DNA of 64,000 nt from Streptomyces sp. B21-083 (GTDB taxonomy: Bacteria > Actinomycetota > Actinomycetes > Streptomycetales > Streptomycetaceae), in NCBI RefSeq assembly GCF_036898825.1, contig NZ_JARUND010000001.1, positions 4,340,001 to 4,404,000 on the forward strand. Direction: 5' to 3'. Each line of letters starts with the position of its first letter. Position 1 is the stretch's first letter. A model generated the notes under the pieces. That model searched no databases, was not told the origin of the DNA, and saw only the letters and a program-made list of their open reading frames with translations. Of the stretch, positions 40,906 through 48,545 are shown in pieces. The translations under genes and the position numbers were made by a program.

Positions 40906-41080
40906 CTTTACAGGGCCTTCCCAGGATGTACGCGCGATCTCCGTACAATGCGATGCACTTCACCGTCCAGAGTAATGGACTGGGGAGTGTGTGCGAATCC
41001 GTGCACACCCAAGGCGTCGACCGACGGCGGAGGCGGGCGGTCGGTAGACATCCCTGGACTTCTGAACTACCTTTGAAGTC

Positions 41081-41569
41081 ATGACCGTCATGCCCATAGA
41101 AGCGAACTTCTCAGAGCTGCTCCAGAAGCCCAAGGACACGGTGGCTCGTATGCAGGGCAGCGTCCGTCGAGGCATCCGCCTGCACCGACGCGACGACGAA
41201 GACCTGTACCTCACCACTGCGGCCCGTGCGGACGAGGCCACGCAGGTCGTCGACTCCACCACCCGGATCTTCGTCGCCATGATGAAGAGCGACCCCCAGG
41301 CGACAAAAATCCTCACGCATGTCTTTCCCGACGCGTTCCCGTGGGTGCGCTTCCTGCCCGAGGCGGCCGTGCGCGAGTTCCTCGTCGAGTTCGTCGAGAG
41401 CGCGCGCGCAGCGGTCGACCTCGACAACGTGAACTTGCTCGCCCCGGTGATCGCCGCATGGAAATCCACCGCACTCATCCACGCGGACACGGAATTGCAC
41501 CGCGCGCTCATCACTCCGGCGAGTGAGGATCTCGGCCCTGTCGAGCCGCCGGAGGTTCACTCCGAGTGA
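41081..41569 (+). CDS. antitoxin-like protein (Phd/prevent-host-death type)
   Basis: A 162-residue protein. The first 60 residues (MPIEANFSELLQKPKDTVARM, then RLHRRDDEDLYLTTAARA) resemble a Phd/YefM-like DNA-binding antitoxin domain. The rest is a helical extension. It overlaps the downstream RelE-like toxin gene by GTGA (41566-41569), the usual arrangement of a type II pair. With its toxin frameshifted, it would remain as an orphan autoregulator. Confidence 0.7.
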   Translation: MTVMPIEANFSELLQKPKDTVARMQGSVRRGIRLHRRDDEDLYLTTAARADEATQVVDSTTRIFVAMMKSDPQATKILTHVFPDAFPWVRFLPEAAVREFLVEFVESARAAVDLDNVNLLAPVIAAWKSTALIHADTELHRALITPASEDLGPVEPPEVHSE

Positions 41570-41918
41570 GTCCGAAGAAAGGGGACCCGGTCGCGCCACG
41601 ACCGGGGAAAAACGAATACGACGTCCGGTACGGGGAGACCGCAACGGTCGAAGGATGGCGAGAGGTCGGAAACAAGGCGCCCGGTAACGCCCACAAAGCG
41701 TGGGAACAGATGCGCACCGACCCAAGCCCAGCAGTCCAGTCGGATCGCCACCACCAGCTCAAATTCGATCTCACCTACGCGACTCCAGAGGTGAACGGCT
41801 CCCGCAGTGGCAGATCGAAGTCACGGGCGGCGGGCGCATCTGGTACGTGATCGACGAAGAGCGGCGCATCGTCTGGCTGATGAAGGCCAGCCTCGGCCAC
41901 CCCAAGGCGACCGAATAG
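41566..41918 (+). pseudogene. frameshifted RelE-like toxin
   Basis: The first frame (GTG 41566) reads SPKKGDPVAPRPGKNEYDVRYG through APGNAHKAWEQMRTDP and SDRHHQLKFDL, the N-terminal two-thirds of actinobacterial RelE-type toxins, then stops at 41850 in foreign-looking residues. The family's C-terminal block LPQWQIEVTGGGRIWYVIDEERRIVWLMKASLGHPKA continues in the -1 frame to TAG 41918. The crossover is near 41785-41800, consistent with loss of one base. Programmed frameshifting is less likely; no slippery run is seen. Confidence 0.75.
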
Positions 41919-42246
41919 CAGACCCGCACGCCGCGCCGGGTTCGCCGAAACGGCAGCCTGCGTTCTCGACACCCCGGCCCGCAGCCACATCGGAACGTTG
42001 ATCACCCGCACCGAGGCGATCCGAGCCGCGCGTACGTGTCTTCTGATGCCCACCATCCCCGTCGTCGAACCAACCCAGGCTCTCCGCCCGCCAGTCCGGC
42101 TTCACATCGCCCCAAGAGGGCACCTGCATATGGCTGGCGGAGGGCGGGCCGCGACGAACGCCAGATGCTCGGCGCGGCTGACGGGCTGGACACCGAGAGA
42201 CACGAGTGAGGCTCCTTGAGCAGGCCGGGCCTACCACCCTAGGAGA
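41919..42246. other. intergenic region without a supported gene
   Basis: 328 bp after the toxin. Frames on both strands lack consistent third-position bias. The minus-strand stretch reading VPSWGDVKPDWRAESLGWFDDGDGG looks protein-like and may be a decayed gene fragment, but no start or family is evident. Confidence 0.3.
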
Positions 42247-42870
42247 TCAACTCCGACCGTCCCGTGCGCCACTCGGCCGAGGCCAGTCGAGCACGGTCAA
42301 CTCGGGCCACTGCTCCCTCCACCGTGCCGCCTTCGCCTCGTAGACGGCCTGTGGGGCGAGTACCGGGTTCGGTCGGACGACAAGGTTGAACACGTCCGAC
42401 AGGCCGTGCGGCGCGTACACCCGCCAGCGACCGTCCCGTTCCAGGCGTACGCCTAGACAACACGTCGTCGCCGCGAAGTTGTCGATTGCCCCCTCGGTGG
42501 ACCGGTACGGCGAGCAGTGGACGCCGAACTTCTCCTCGTACCAGAGGTGCACCCGGGCCTCGTTGCGGATCTCGACCTCTGCGGGCAGGCCGTCGAAGAT
42601 CTCCCGTCCGTCCTGGATCACCCTGTCTTCCGCCTCCCACGACAGATCGCCGTCGTCGAAGTAGAAGACGTCGTAATCCTTGATTCCATTGGTCGGCGAC
42701 CGGTCGGTGACCACATTCCACACGGTCTGGAACAGACACCCGGCGGTCAGGTACCACCCAGGCAGATCCAGCGTCGCGGTGCGGGCCAGCACCTCCACCA
42801 ACACGTCGTTGCGGGACAACGCCTCGCGCAGGACCCCGAGTTGTTCGTCCAGAGGAAGCCGACCGATCAT
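42247..42870 (-). CDS. nucleotidyltransferase family protein (NTP_transf_6/DUF925-like)
   Basis: A 207-residue protein. The active-site segment is YLTAGCLFQTVWNVVTDRSPTNGIKDYDVFYFDD, in which D-Y-D is the metal-binding pair of the nucleotidyltransferase fold. A further PAEVEIRNEARVHLWYEEKFG block is conserved in this family. Substrate unknown. ATG 42870 is the natural start. Confidence 0.88.
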   Translation of the reverse strand: MIGRLPLDEQLGVLREALSRNDVLVEVLARTATLDLPGWYLTAGCLFQTVWNVVTDRSPTNGIKDYDVFYFDDGDLSWEAEDRVIQDGREIFDGLPAEVEIRNEARVHLWYEEKFGVHCSPYRSTEGAIDNFAATTCCLGVRLERDGRWRVYAPHGLSDVFNLVVRPNPVLAPQAVYEAKAARWREQWPELTVLDWPRPSGARDGRS

Positions 42871-42956
42871 CAGCCCTGCCTATCACAGGGCACCACTCCA
42901 CGCCTCGGGGCGTTCCCCGGGCGGTCAGCAGCTCCTGCGGCCGGGCACGCGCGCCT

Positions 42957-43328
42957 TCACCGTCCCCCGTTGGGCGCGCATGTGCGGGGGGACGAGGAAG
43001 CGGGGCGGTTGAACCAGACGATCGACAGCGTCAGAGTCACGCCGGTCAGGAGCGCAGCCAGCAGGGTGCCCAGCAGCCCCGCCTCCCACATGGTGAGGGA
43101 GCCTGGGGCGAGCAGGACGGTGGCCATCAACAGGGCTGCCACCCAGTGGAAGACGCCAAGCATGCCGAAGGCCCGCTCGATGCCGGTCCTGAAGTCGTCC
43201 GGGTACGGCACGAAACGCATCCCGTGGGCGTACGAGATCCCCTCCCGCCGGCTCCGCCCGGCGAACCGGAGGAACGTGGTGCCCACCACTCCGCAGAGGG
43301 CGATGACGAGCCAGTACACGACGCTCAT
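42957..43328 (-). CDS. small membrane protein
   Basis: A 123-residue protein with three likely spans (VVYWLVIALCGVVGTTFL, AFGMLGVFHWVAALLMATVLL, AGLLGTLLAALLTGVTLTLSIVWF) and a soluble loop RSRREGISYAHGMRFVPYPDD. ATG 43328 has GAGG five bases upstream; the frame is open to GTG 43406, which would add a partial hydrophobic segment. It follows the small GntR gene on the same strand. Confidence 0.6.
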   Translation of the reverse strand: MSVVYWLVIALCGVVGTTFLRFAGRSRREGISYAHGMRFVPYPDDFRTGIERAFGMLGVFHWVAALLMATVLLAPGSLTMWEAGLLGTLLAALLTGVTLTLSIVWFNRPASSSPRTCAPNGGR

Positions 43329-43426
43329 CGCAGCCTCACCAGCCCAGACGGTCGAGTTGTCGGTGGGGTTAGCGAGCACATAGGCCGTACCAGCGCCGAT
43401 CAGCACCCCGGCCGCAGTTCAACGCC

Positions 43427-43666
43427 TCAAGCGTCGGGGCGCCTGACGACGAAAGAGCCGAGTCCCGGCTCCGTGTAGGTCAGCCCCTCTTCCCGCAACG
43501 CGCGAAGCACCTTGTGCGCGGTCGCGTTGGCGATCCCGAACTCCCCGGTGAGCTGCACGACGGAGGGGACTCGCGTACGTGGCGGATAGGTGCCGTCGGC
43601 GATGCGGCCTCGCACCACCTCCGCGACCTGGCGCCAGCGTGGGATGTCGGGAACAAATTCGATCAC
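43427..43666 (-). CDS. minimal GntR-family regulator (HTH only)
   Basis: Seventy-nine residues forming just the GntR winged helix: RWRQVAEVVRGRIADGTYPPRTRVPSVVQLTGEFGIANATAHKVLRALREEGLTYTEPGLGSFVV. No effector domain follows. Such stand-alone HTH proteins are common beside integrative elements and in Streptomyces. It is divergent from 43826. CCTAGG/GCCTAG motifs lie in the shared upstream region. Confidence 0.85.
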   Translation of the reverse strand: MIEFVPDIPRWRQVAEVVRGRIADGTYPPRTRVPSVVQLTGEFGIANATAHKVLRALREEGLTYTEPGLGSFVVRRPDA

Positions 43667-43684
43667 CGCTCCAGCATGCGTATG

Positions 43685-43731
43685 CCTAGGTCGTTATGCG
43701 ATACAGGGGACCCCTAGCATGCCTAGAATGC
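43685..43731. promoter_or_regulatory. repeated GCCTAG motifs between divergent genes
   Basis: TATGCCTAGG (43680-43689 region) and CATGCCTAGAAT (43719-43730 region) are near-identical copies about 38 bp apart, separated by TTATGCGATACAGGGGACCCCTAG. The second overlaps a TAGAAT -10-like box for the plus strand. Placement fits operators for the adjacent GntR protein. Confidence 0.4.
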
Positions 43732-43825
43732 CCTACGTAGCCTGAGGCTATTGAAGACCCCCGCGACGGGAGCAAGCCGTCCGGGGGGCATGGCCACCAG
43801 CTGGATCCGAACGGAGCTGACGACA

Positions 43826-44131
43826 GTGACCGACCCTATCGGCCGCCTCATCACCTGGGTGAGCCTCCTGCTCGCCCCACGCGGTACGCACCGCCGCACG
43901 CCCCCGACCACCTCCCTCGCACCCACCACCCCGCCCCGAACCCCACTCCCCACCCACCGCAGCCCGTACGGCGTCGAGGCCGACGCCCGCATCGACGGCA
44001 CCGCCACCAGGTCCGTACGCCCGTACCTCGTCGCCCATGAACAACGGCTACGACGACGGGAGTTGGCGATGGCCACCCTGGGGCTGGACATGCCCGGCCC
44101 CTACTGGATCCACGGGATGGAGGTCGCCTGA
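43826..44131 (+). CDS. hypothetical protein of a conserved two-gene unit
   Basis: A 101-residue protein. A hydrophobic N-terminal helix (DPIGRLITWVSLLLAP) precedes a Thr/Pro-rich linker and a basic C-terminus (ARIDGTATRSVRPYLVAHEQRLRRREL). GTG 43826 has GGAG nine bases upstream. The stop overlaps the next start (TGATG), so the two are coupled. Small pairs like this recur beside GntR/XRE genes in Streptomyces; no function is known to me. Confidence 0.6.
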   Translation: MTDPIGRLITWVSLLLAPRGTHRRTPPTTSLAPTTPPRTPLPTHRSPYGVEADARIDGTATRSVRPYLVAHEQRLRRRELAMATLGLDMPGPYWIHGMEVA

Positions 44132-44454
44132 TGCGAGCGAACCCGGTGTCGACGGAGTCGACTGACGCCCCTGAACTGCCGCACGAGCCACGCCTGTTGC
44201 CCTGGACCGGCCAGGAGGGCAGGCCCTGTTACCTGATCACCGACGACCACGGTGGCCCCGTTTCCCGGCTGGCCGACGCGACGGAGTCGATCCAGCTCGG
44301 TATGGGCACGGAACTGCTGGCGCACGCCCACGAACTGCTCCCGGTCACTCCACGGGGCGAACTCCGTTTCCTGGCTGAGCGGTTGACGGGGGCTCTCCGG
44401 GATGCGCTCCGCGTGGCCGAGAGCCGGGGGCAACGGCTTGACCGGCTGAACTGA
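44131..44454 (+). CDS. hypothetical protein, coupled to the preceding gene
   Basis: A 107-residue soluble protein beginning MRANPVSTESTDAPELPHEPRLLPWTGQEGRPCYLITDDHGGPVSRLAD, then helical to the end (AERLTGALRDALRVAESRGQRL). The start overlaps the upstream stop by one base. Family not recognised. Confidence 0.7.
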   Translation: MRANPVSTESTDAPELPHEPRLLPWTGQEGRPCYLITDDHGGPVSRLADATESIQLGMGTELLAHAHELLPVTPRGELRFLAERLTGALRDALRVAESRGQRLDRLN

Positions 44455-44724
44455 GCGGCAGGGCCGCCAACCTGATGTCGTGATGGCGGCCCGAGTCATC
44501 TCGCCACGATCGCTCCGTACATGTGCACGTGACAGTCACACGGGAGAGTGGCCGCAGTGGACCCGGTGGCGTCGAGGGCGGTCAACTGGGATAACAACAG
44601 CCCTGGCAACGGCACTCCTCGGACGAGTCGGGTCTCGAAAATCACGTCTTTGTCGAAGGGCCCGTTCTTCATGTTCGCCCCGCTACCGGCGCCTGCGTGC
44701 GAGAGATCATCCGTATCGGGCTAC

Positions 44725-45009
44725 TCAGCGACTTGCCCCTATGCGCAGGAAGAAGTACACGCTGAGGAGCACAAGCACCATACTCGGCGGCAACAGTATC
44801 GAGTTCCAGAGCAGCCGATGGGTCGAGGGAAAACCGGAAAGCGCCCCGATACCGATTCCGGCACTCAGGAGCAGAAGAGGCAGTGCCGTTCTCTGCTGGC
44901 GTTCCTTCCAGGGGCCGACTCGCGCGAGGGAGAGCACATTGATGACAATGCCGGCCGCGGCGACAGCGAACAGGAAGACGCGGCTCGCGTCGAGTCCATG
45001 GCTGGTCAT
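44725..45009 (-). CDS. small membrane protein
   Basis: A 94-residue protein with three predicted spans (VFLFAVAAAGIVINVLSLARV, ALPLLLLSAGIGIGALSG, SILLPPSMVLVLLSVYFFL). ATG 45009 gives MTSHGLDASRV; no membrane or functional family is recognised. G/C content and third-position bias are below the window norm, suggesting an accessory gene. Confidence 0.5.
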   Translation of the reverse strand: MTSHGLDASRVFLFAVAAAGIVINVLSLARVGPWKERQQRTALPLLLLSAGIGIGALSGFPSTHRLLWNSILLPPSMVLVLLSVYFFLRIGASR

Positions 45010-45390
45010 ATCTGGAATCCTACTCTCGGTCAGAGTCAGTAATTGTTGTCGGTGACGCCGAAAGCCCGGGGGCGGGAAGGGTTTCCCGCCCCCGGGCACG
45101 TCTCAGATCGCTGATGCGCCATCCAGCCCCAGTAGGGGATCCAGTGACGGACCCACTTCCAGTGCCTGACACTGAACTGCCATTGGGCGAAGAAATCGAC
45201 TTCTAAATTAGATGCCCCGGTTGTGGCCGTTGGTGTCGATCCACTGAACCGTTCCTTACCTTGTCCCGGCCCACTGACCGCGAGCGAAGTCGCCACGCTC
45301 TACAACAGTTCCCTGACACCACCGCGACCCACAGCGCCTGTACGTCAGCCCTTACGCCGTGCCCGCGCCCACGTGCCCGGGTGCAGAACG
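45010..45390. other. intergenic region with terminator and a W/H-rich frame
   Basis: Below-average G/C (TTCTAAATTAGATG near 45200). It holds the hairpin at 45064-45097, which can end the FAD oxidoreductase transcript coming from the right. A minus-strand frame at about 45100-45220 encodes a Trp/His-rich string but reads through the hairpin and has weak codon bias. Confidence 0.4.
45064..45097. terminator. strong hairpin terminator
   Basis: GCCCGGGGGCGGGAA, short loop, TTCCCGCCCCCGGGC: a 15-bp perfect stem. It lies about 300 bp beyond the FAD oxidoreductase stop on the minus strand. Confidence 0.75.
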
Positions 45391-48279
45391 TCATGCGTGT
45401 TCACTCCCAGCCTGCAGCCCCTCCGCCAGCACCTCCGCCAGATGCCGCCCCCGCGCCCCCGCCAGTTGCAGAAGCTGGGTCCGGCACGAGAAGCCGTCCG
45501 CCAGGATCACCGTCCCCTCGGCGGCCTCCCGGACCGCCGGCAGCAGCTGTTCCTCCGCGCAGGCCGTCGACACCTCGTAGTGGCCCTTCTCAAAGCCGAA
45601 GTTGCCGGCCAGGCCGCAGCAGCCGCCCGTCAGTTCACCCGTCAGGCCCGCCGCCGTGCGCAGTCGGCGGTCCGCCGCGTCGCCCAGTACCGCGTGCTGG
45701 TGGCAGTGGGTCTGGCCGGTCGCCGGCCGGTTCACGCGGGGCGGGGTCCAGTCGGGGGCGTGGTGTTCCAGGGTCTCCGCGAAGGTGAGGACCGCGTCGG
45801 CGAGGCGCCGCGCGCGCGGATCGTCGGGCAGTAGTTCCGGCAGGTCTGTGCGGAGCGCTGCCGCGCAGCTCGGTTCAAGGACCGTCACCGGGGTGCCCAT
45901 GTCCAGGACCGGTTCCATCAGGTCGAGCGTGCGCCGCAACACCGCACGTGCACGGTCCAGTTGACCCGTCGAGACGTACGTCAGGCCGCAGCAGACACGG
46001 GTGCGGGTGCGGGTGCGTCCGGTCGGCGGCAGCGTCACCTCCAGGCCCGCTGTCTCCAGTACCCGTACGGCCGCCTGTCCCACCGAAGGACTCAAGTGCT
46101 CGGTGAACGTGTCGGGCCAGAGGACGACCTCCTGACGACGCCCGCCACTGTCAGGCGCAGCCGCCCGTCTCCGCCACCACCGGCTGAACGTCTCCCCCGC
46201 CACCGTCGGGATCTCCCGCTCGGGTGCGATTCCGCCGAGCCGTTTCGCCAGCACCGCCAATACCCTCACCCCAGCAAGGGAGTTGACCAGCCTCGCCGTA
46301 CGCGTACGGGCGACCGCCCCCAGCCATACCGGCAGCCACCCCATCGCGTAGTGGGCCGCCGGGCGCAGTCGGCCGGCCCAGTGGTGGTGGAGGAACTCCG
46401 CCTTGTACGTGGCCATGTCGACCTCGACCGGGCAGTCCGAGCGGCAGCCCTTGCAGGAGAGGCACAGGTCCAGGGCGTCGCGGACCTCCTCCGAGCGCCA
46501 GCCGTCCGTGATCACCTCGCCCGCGAGCATCTCGTGCAGCAGCCGGGCCCGTCCGCGCGTGGAGTGCGCCTCCTCGCCCGTCACCCGGAAGGACGGGCAC
46601 ATGACATCTGAGCCTCCGCCACCTCCCGAGGCCCCAGGGCCCCCCTGTCCCCCTGCACTCCCCTTGCCGATCGCCGCCGGCGTACGGCACTTGGCCACGC
46701 CCACGCATCTGCTGACCGCCGCCGCGAAGTTGCCGCCGTCCGCCGGGTAGCCGAAGGCCACGTCCACCGGCTCGCGGGGGAGGACCGCGAAGCGGAGGTT
46801 CTCGTCCAGGCGGGCGGGGCGGACCAGCATGCCGGGGTTCAGGAGGTCGTCCGGGTCCCAGAGGGACTTCGTGCGCTCGAAGAGGGCGATCACCTCGGGG
46901 GCGTACATCTTCGGGAGCAGTTCCGCGCGGGCCTGGCCGTCGCCGTGTTCGCCGGACAGGGAGCCACCGTGCGACACCACCAGCTCCGCCAGGTCCTCCG
47001 AGAAACGGCGGAAGCGGGCCACGCCCGGCACGGTCAGGAGGTCGAAGTCGATGCGTACGTGGATGCAGCCGTCGCCGAAGTGGCCGTACGGCGTGCCGCG
47101 CAGGCCGTGATCGGCGAGGAGCCGCCTGAAGTCCCTGAGGTAGGCGCCCAGTCGGGGCGGGGGTACCGCGCAGTCCTCCCAGCCGGGCCATGCCTCCGTG
47201 CCGTCCGGCATTCGCGTCGCCGTGCCGCTCGCGTCCTCCCGGATGCGCCACAGGGCGCGCCGGCCGGCCGGGTCGGACACCACGAGGGCGTCTTTGACGT
47301 CCGCCGCGCGCACGATCGTGTCCGCACGCGCGCGTGCCTCCGCCGGGTTCGCGCCGCCCGTCTCCACGAACAGCCAGGCGCCGCCCCGGGGCAGGTCGGC
47401 GGGGGTGCGGACCAGGTCGGCGGCCATGCCCTCGACCGTCAGCGGACCGTACGGCAGCAGGCCCGCCGCCGCGTCCGCCGCCCCGCTCTCGTCCGCGTAC
47501 GCCAGCACGGCCAGCGCACGCGCGCGTGGGGCCTCGACCAGCCGGACGACCGCCTCCGTGACAATGCCCAGGGTGCCCTCCGAGCCGCAGAAGGAACGGG
47601 CGACGTCCGCGCCCTTCTCGGGCAGCAGTGCGTCCAGCGCGTACCCGGAGATGCGGCGGGGGAGGTCTGGGAAGCCCGTGCGCAGACGGGCCAACTCGCC
47701 CTCCGCCAGCTGTCGCAGGCCCTCCGGGGCGCCCGCCCAACCCTGTCCCGGGCGGAGGCGGTCGCCGCGCGCGCGGATCACCGTCAGCTCCCGCACGCTG
47801 TCCGCCGTCGTGCCCCAGGCGACGGAGTGCGGGCCGCAGGAGTTGTTGCCGATCATGCCGCCGAGCGTGCAGCGGCCGTGGGTCGACGGGTCGGGGCCGA
47901 AACGCAGGCCGTACGGGGCGGCGGCCTCCTGAAGACGGTCGAGAACCAGCCCTGGCTGAACAACAGCGGTCCGTTCCTCGTGGTTGAGGGAGAGGAGGTG
48001 GCCCATATGCCGCGTGAAGTCCAGAACGACCCCCGTGCCCGTCGCCTGACCGGCGATCGACGTGCCCCCGCCGCGCGCCACGACCGGCACCCCGTGCGCC
48101 CGGCAGACGGCGAGGGCCGCCGCGACGTCGTCCGCGTCGCGCGGGGCGACCACGCACAGCGGGACGCGCCGGTAGTTCGACGCGTCCATGGTGGTCAGCG
48201 CCCGGGACATGGCGTCGAAACCGACCTCGCCCCGGACGGCCTTCCGCAGTTCCGCCTCCAGCGGCCGAAGATCCGTCAT
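45391..48279 (-). CDS. FAD-linked oxidase/Fe-S protein, D-lactate dehydrogenase-like GlcD-GlcF fusion
   Basis: A 962-residue fusion. The N-terminal part is a FAD_binding_4 PCMH domain (CVVAPRDADDVAAALAVCRAHGVPVVARGGGTSIAGQ) and FAD-oxidase C domain (LSGEHGDGQARAELLPKMY). The C-terminal part has a ferredoxin motif DLCLSCKGCRSDCPVEVDM and two Cys-Cys-Gly domains (CCGLTYVSTGQ, CCGLAGNFGFEKGHYEVS). It probably oxidises a 2-hydroxy acid such as D-lactate or glycolate to a quinone-linked acceptor. ATG 48279 matches the usual MTDLR start; ATG 48294 is possible. The first Cys of a full second 4Fe-4S set is not clear. Confidence 0.9.
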   Translation of the reverse strand: MTDLRPLEAELRKAVRGEVGFDAMSRALTTMDASNYRRVPLCVVAPRDADDVAAALAVCRAHGVPVVARGGGTSIAGQATGTGVVLDFTRHMGHLLSLNHEERTAVVQPGLVLDRLQEAAAPYGLRFGPDPSTHGRCTLGGMIGNNSCGPHSVAWGTTADSVRELTVIRARGDRLRPGQGWAGAPEGLRQLAEGELARLRTGFPDLPRRISGYALDALLPEKGADVARSFCGSEGTLGIVTEAVVRLVEAPRARALAVLAYADESGAADAAAGLLPYGPLTVEGMAADLVRTPADLPRGGAWLFVETGGANPAEARARADTIVRAADVKDALVVSDPAGRRALWRIREDASGTATRMPDGTEAWPGWEDCAVPPPRLGAYLRDFRRLLADHGLRGTPYGHFGDGCIHVRIDFDLLTVPGVARFRRFSEDLAELVVSHGGSLSGEHGDGQARAELLPKMYAPEVIALFERTKSLWDPDDLLNPGMLVRPARLDENLRFAVLPREPVDVAFGYPADGGNFAAAVSRCVGVAKCRTPAAIGKGSAGGQGGPGASGGGGGSDVMCPSFRVTGEEAHSTRGRARLLHEMLAGEVITDGWRSEEVRDALDLCLSCKGCRSDCPVEVDMATYKAEFLHHHWAGRLRPAAHYAMGWLPVWLGAVARTRTARLVNSLAGVRVLAVLAKRLGGIAPEREIPTVAGETFSRWWRRRAAAPDSGGRRQEVVLWPDTFTEHLSPSVGQAAVRVLETAGLEVTLPPTGRTRTRTRVCCGLTYVSTGQLDRARAVLRRTLDLMEPVLDMGTPVTVLEPSCAAALRTDLPELLPDDPRARRLADAVLTFAETLEHHAPDWTPPRVNRPATGQTHCHQHAVLGDAADRRLRTAAGLTGELTGGCCGLAGNFGFEKGHYEVSTACAEEQLLPAVREAAEGTVILADGFSCRTQLLQLAGARGRHLAEVLAEGLQAGSEHA

Positions 48280-48509
48280 GCCCCCAGCATGCATCCCACC
48301 ACTGACAGTGACCGTCCGAGCGCCCGGCGAAACGTGGCCGGTTTGTGGGGACCAAGCCGAAACACCGCAAATTCGCTCACTAACTCCCCTATAGTTGCGG
48401 CGAGTTGAACACCATCAGTCACATCTCGCTCACAACCCGATTGCACAGGCACCCCGCAGGGCCCCTTGGCCCAGGCAGCAGCACCGAGGACGCAGCCGAG
48501 CACACCGCC

Positions 48510-48540
48510 GAGGAACCGACCGAGGAACCGACCGAGGACC
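48510..48540. repeat. 12-bp tandem repeat just ahead of cvnA
   Basis: GAGGAACCGACC occurs twice, followed by GAGGACCGCTTC and the ATG at 48546. Each copy holds a GAGGA Shine-Dalgarno-like core, so the ribosome-binding region has been tandemly duplicated, as at 28409-28480. Confidence 0.6.
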
Positions 48541-48545
48541 GCTTC

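Noticed and set aside
46151..48370. 739-codon minus frame overlapping the FAD oxidoreductase
   Set aside because: It is a +1 shadow with Arg/Gly/Pro-rich composition; the other frame has all FAD and Fe-S motifs.
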